The translations under genes were made by a program, and so were the position numbers. DNA of 40,432 nucleotides, taken from Nonomuraea longispora (GTDB lineage: Bacteria; Actinomycetota; Actinomycetes; Streptosporangiales; Streptosporangiaceae). The stretch covers positions 1 to 40,432 of the forward strand of contig NZ_SMJZ01000064.1 of NCBI RefSeq assembly GCF_004348345.1, written 5' to 3'. Below, one piece after another: positions 37,887-40,432 of the stretch. Under the pieces are notes generated by a model. The model was not told where the DNA came from. It saw only the letters and a program-made list of their open reading frames with translations, and did no database searches. Numbering within the stretch: the first letter of the stretch is position 1; each line of letters opens with the position of its first letter.

Positions 37887-39806
37887 TCAGCCGACGCGGT
37901 CGAACGGCAGCCGCAGCCCGAGCCTCCCGCCGACGGGGAGGTTCCGCTGCCGGATCAGGTCCAGCTCGGCGGCGGTGAGCGCGCGCCGGTAGACGCGTAC
38001 CTCGTCCATCGTCCCGCGGAAGCGGTCCGCGCCGTCCAGCCGCTGCCCGACGTGGACGCCCTCGACCCCGAACTCCTTGCCGAGGGTCACGGAACCGGCC
38101 GGCGCCGCCGCCGACGAGACCTCCTGGCCGTCGACCAGGAGCCGCAGCTCGCCGCCTGTCCGCTGGAGCACCACGAAGTGCCACTGCCCGTCGTTGTACG
38201 CGCTCGCCGACTGCACGGTCACGTCGAACCGGTCGACGGCGAGGATCGCCCGGATGCGGTTGCTCGCCGGTTCGGCCCGCAACCACAACGCCGGCGGGTT
38301 CGTGCCCCTGTCGACGCGGTGGAACCAGAGGATCGTGTGCGCGCCGGTCGTCTCCGAATACCTGATCCAGGACGTCAGCGTGAAGTCCTTCGCGCCGAGG
38401 TCGATGGAGTCGTCGAAAGGCACCTCCACCCGGTCGTCCACCCGGTCCAGGGCCAGTCCGCCGCCGAACCGCCCGCCGGTGGTCTGCGCGCCGCCGCGGA
38501 CGAACGCCTGGTTGCGGTACGGCGACGTGTCAGGCGTCGCCGGGCCGGGCGCCGGAGGCCCGGGGACACCGGGCGGCGGACCGTTCGGCGTCTCCAGGTA
38601 CGACTCGTCGAAGCGCGCGAACCGGATCTGCTCGTACGGCGAGACGTCGCCCGCCTCGTACATCAGGGCCGCCTCGTCGCCGTCCAGGCGCACCATGTCC
38701 GAGTACGCCGACGGCCCCCAGTGGAAGACCTTGCCCTCGTCCCACGTCTCGAAGCGGCGCCCCTCGTCGTAGGACGAACGGATCCCCATGGCCTCCCTGG
38801 CGCCCGGGTGCATCGGTGAGGAGAAGAGGATGCGGCCGTCGTCGTACCGCAGCAGCGACGCCTGGACGTCGGTCGTCGCGAGCTTCGGCATGGTGCGGAA
38901 CGGTTCGTCCCAGGACTCGCCGCCGTCGCTGCTGGTCGCGTACGCCCTGCTGCCCTCGTCGGTGCCGCGCTCGCGGGCCGAGGCGTAGATCCGCCCGTCG
39001 GTGAGCTCGACGACGGTGACCTCCTGGGCGATCATCGTGCCGTCGTCGTGGGACGTCTCGGCGCCGATGTTCCACGTGGCCCCGCTGTCGTCGCTGTAGA
39101 GCAGGTGCGTGCCGTAGGCGTGCGCGCCGACCCGGTCCCAGCTCTCGTAACTCGCGCCGACGACCAGCCGGCCGGCGTGCGGGCCGTGCCTGAGCTGGAT
39201 GCCGTGCATCGGGCCGGTGGCGTACCAGTGGTTCCACTCGGGACGTTTGCCCTCGGTCATCTCCCTGGCGGCCGACCAGGTCTCCCCGTGGTCGTCGCTG
39301 ACCTGCACCCAGGGGTCGCGGTCGCAGCCGTCCGGGCACGGCTCGGCGCCGTTGTGGGTGCTCACCAGAACGACCCGCCCGGTACGCTCGTCCACGATCG
39401 GCACCGGGTTGCCGTGGGTCGTGCCGTTCCCCTCCGAGACCACCTGCAGCGGTCCCCAGGTCCGCCCGCCGTCGGCGGACCGGCGCAGCACGAGGTCGAT
39501 GTCCTCGTCGTCGCCGCAGTCCTTCACCCGTCCCTCGGCGAAGGCCAGGATCGTGCCGTTCGCGGCGCGGACGACGGCGGGGATCCGGAAGCAGGCGTAT
39601 CCGAAGTCGCCCTGTTTGTAGAGCACCTGCTCGTCCACGGACGGTGCGGTGTCGCCGGCCCTGCCGGCTTCTGACGTCTCAGCCGGCGCCGCTGTCGCCG
39701 GCGCGCCGAACACGGTGACGAGTAAACCCGCGAGCACCATGACGGCGCCGGCCCGGCGGCGCGGGGAGCGCCCGGCACGGCCCTCCGGGGGATAACCATG
39801 CTGCAT
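37887..39806 (-). CDS. Secreted exo-alpha-sialidase with C-terminal LamG-like domain
   Basis: This 639-residue protein starts with a basic N-terminus and a Sec signal peptide ('AVMVLAGLLVTVFGAPATAAPA'). The six-bladed sialidase propeller spans about 55-405: FRIP motif (73-76, first catalytic Arg), four Asp-boxes (SADGGRTW 110-117, SDDHGETW 170-177, SDDSGATW 238-245, SSDGGESW at 292-299), 'ASARERG' with the second Arg, and 'SAYSDM' with a candidate nucleophile Tyr (368). A Pro-rich linker (about 407-428) joins a LamG/concanavalin-like domain (about 440-625). It releases sialic acids from glycans outside the cell. No sialic acid uptake or catabolism genes are in the window. ATG 39806 follows GGAAGGG. 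Confidence 0.9.
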   Translation of the reverse strand: MQHGYPPEGRAGRSPRRRAGAVMVLAGLLVTVFGAPATAAPAETSEAGRAGDTAPSVDEQVLYKQGDFGYACFRIPAVVRAANGTILAFAEGRVKDCGDDEDIDLVLRRSADGGRTWGPLQVVSEGNGTTHGNPVPIVDERTGRVVLVSTHNGAEPCPDGCDRDPWVQVSDDHGETWSAAREMTEGKRPEWNHWYATGPMHGIQLRHGPHAGRLVVGASYESWDRVGAHAYGTHLLYSDDSGATWNIGAETSHDDGTMIAQEVTVVELTDGRIYASARERGTDEGSRAYATSSDGGESWDEPFRTMPKLATTDVQASLLRYDDGRILFSSPMHPGAREAMGIRSSYDEGRRFETWDEGKVFHWGPSAYSDMVRLDGDEAALMYEAGDVSPYEQIRFARFDESYLETPNGPPPGVPGPPAPGPATPDTSPYRNQAFVRGGAQTTGGRFGGGLALDRVDDRVEVPFDDSIDLGAKDFTLTSWIRYSETTGAHTILWFHRVDRGTNPPALWLRAEPASNRIRAILAVDRFDVTVQSASAYNDGQWHFVVLQRTGGELRLLVDGQEVSSAAAPAGSVTLGKEFGVEGVHVGQRLDGADRFRGTMDEVRVYRRALTAAELDLIRQRNLPVGGRLGLRLPFDRVG

Positions 39807-39846
39807 GTCTTCGCCCTTCCTGGCAGGAGAAGGTCCTGATTTGAGA

Positions 39847-39876
39847 GGACATCCTACGTTGGACGTTGGATGTTGA
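39847..39876. promoter_or_regulatory. Sialidase operator region: shared 13-mer and ACGTTGG direct repeats
   Basis: GGACATCCTACGT (39847-39859) is the same 13-mer found before the FCD regulator. It runs into ACGTTGG-ACGTTGG-ATGTTGA, three 7-bp units (39856-39876), enclosed by ACATCC/GGATGT arms (39849-39854 and 39868-39873). It lies 41-70 bp upstream of the sialidase start. NanR of E. coli, also an FCD regulator, uses hexamer direct repeats, so a similar binding mode is possible. Confidence 0.6.
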
Positions 39877-39882
39877 AGAGGG

Positions 39883-39903
39883 GGTGAACGCAGAATGTTC
39901 ACC
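39883..39903. promoter_or_regulatory. GGTGAAC-N7-GTTCACC palindrome between tauE-like and sialidase genes
   Basis: A perfect 7-bp inverted repeat with a 7-bp spacer lies 77 bp before the sialidase start and 35 bp after the stop of the TauE-like gene. On the minus strand its GTTCACC arm starts an 11-bp unit followed by CTTCAACATCC, which also recalls a PHO box. It could be an operator, a weak terminator or both. Confidence 0.5.
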
Positions 39904-39937
39904 TTCCGACGTGGAGTCCCCGCAGGACGGGGCGTGC

Positions 39938-40432
39938 TCAGCCGAGAGCCGCCTGGGCCAGGGCCATGCAGGCGCTGGCCACCAGCACCGCCAGGACGAT
40001 CTTCCTGAAGCGTTGCGGGTCCGTCCGAGCGAAGAGCCGATCTCCCAGCCACCAGCCCACGACCATGCCGGGCAGACCGGCGGCGGTGAGCAGCAGGCTG
40101 TCCGCGGTCAACCGGCCGACGGCCAGGAAACCCAGGATGGCCAGCGTGTCGCACGCGCAGAAAGCCACCTGTAGCGTCGCGCGGAACTCGCGCGGTTCCA
40201 GCCCCATCGCCTGGAAGCCCGCGACCAGCGGAGGGCCGTTCATGCCGGTCGAGGTCAGCAGCGCCCCGCTGACGAAACCGGCGGCCGCCGCCGGGGCGGC
40301 TCCGCGCCTGACCGTCGCCCCGCGCGCGAGGACGAAGGCGAACGCCAGGACCACGCAGGCGATGAGCACCGACAGCGAACGTGCGCTCATCGCCGTGACC
40401 GCGAGCAGGCCGACCGGCATGCCCACCAGCCC
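39938..40432 (-). CDS. TauE/SafE-family membrane transporter, 5' end outside window
   Basis: The frame is open to the right edge, so the start and the first half are missing; about 165 C-terminal residues are seen. Four to five hydrophobic segments and the family's second conserved block ('AAAAGFVSGALLTSTGMNGPPLV', 'FRATLQVAFCACD', 'GLPGMVVGWWLGDRLFAR', 'FRKIVLAVLVASA') identify the TauE/SafE (DUF81) group, which exports sulfite, sulfonates or organic acids. An internal GTG at 40426 is not the real start. Confidence 0.85.
   Translation of the reverse strand, partial: GLVGMPVGLLAVTAMSARSLSVLIACVVLAFAFVLARGATVRRGAAPAAAAGFVSGALLTSTGMNGPPLVAGFQAMGLEPREFRATLQVAFCACDTLAILGFLAVGRLTADSLLLTAAGLPGMVVGWWLGDRLFARTDPQRFRKIVLAVLVASACMALAQAALG

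Noticed and set aside
39866..40174. Plus-strand ORF opposite the TauE/SafE gene
   Set aside because: Its product is charged and without domain, while the minus strand encodes conserved transmembrane blocks.
1..40432. CRISPR arrays, insertion sequences, tRNA genes or prophage
   Set aside because: No regularly spaced repeats, transposase or integrase reading frames, or tRNA-like cloverleaf sequences were noticed when reading the window; a tRNA scan would settle the last point.

Overview
The window is very GC-rich, with dense ATGA/GTGA-coupled operons, many GTG starts, FCD-type GntR regulators, Tat and lipoprotein secretion signals and DUF2690/DUF1989 genes. This points to an actinomycete, probably a Streptosporangiales member such as Nonomuraea or a relative. 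The taxon is an inference from gene content. I see no rRNA, tRNA, CRISPR array, insertion sequence or prophage.

Left part (1-10830): two GntR/FCD regulators face each other, and the second is divergent from a long operon. The operon encodes a molybdenum hydroxylase with FAD, [2Fe-2S] and a molybdopterin subunit split into two genes (order F-S-L-M, as in the nicotinate dehydrogenase of Eubacterium barkeri). It continues with an EthD-like protein, a CoxD/MoxR-type ATPase, a CoxE-type VWA protein and a metal-dependent amidohydrolase. A GPH-type MFS symporter and a ChbG/YdjC-family deacetylase follow. The picture is uptake and oxidative catabolism of a small, possibly N-heteroaromatic compound; the substrate is unknown.

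10921-15497: two MacB/LolD-like ATPases and a large FtsX-type permease with an apparently leaderless start beside a perfect inverted repeat. 15579-18894: a ugpA-ugpE-ugpB glycerol-3-phosphate (diester) uptake operon without its ATPase, preceded by a PHO-box-like repeat and closed by a strong hairpin terminator.

19027-23000: three small proteins (two secreted, cysteine-containing), then a NarL-type two-component system flanked on both sides by gene remnants (GNAT, HxlR and a multiply frameshifted ORF). 22994-27262: a DUF1989 protein, an Old Yellow Enzyme homologue and a PuuE-like polysaccharide deacetylase, convergent with a PucR regulator. A similar palindromic motif lies upstream of both the DUF1989 and pucR genes.

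27263-31203: a degraded stress-gene region, a tandem universal stress protein, a methyltransferase behind a perfect 25-bp operator-like palindrome, and a Tat-exported GH43-like protein. 31302-36979: two very large FtsX-like permeases without an ATPase of their own; they may be partners of the ATPases at 10952-12492. 36999-40432: a GntR/FCD regulator, a secreted sialidase with a LamG-like domain, and a truncated TauE/SafE permease. An identical 13-mer lies upstream of both the sialidase and its neighbouring regulator.
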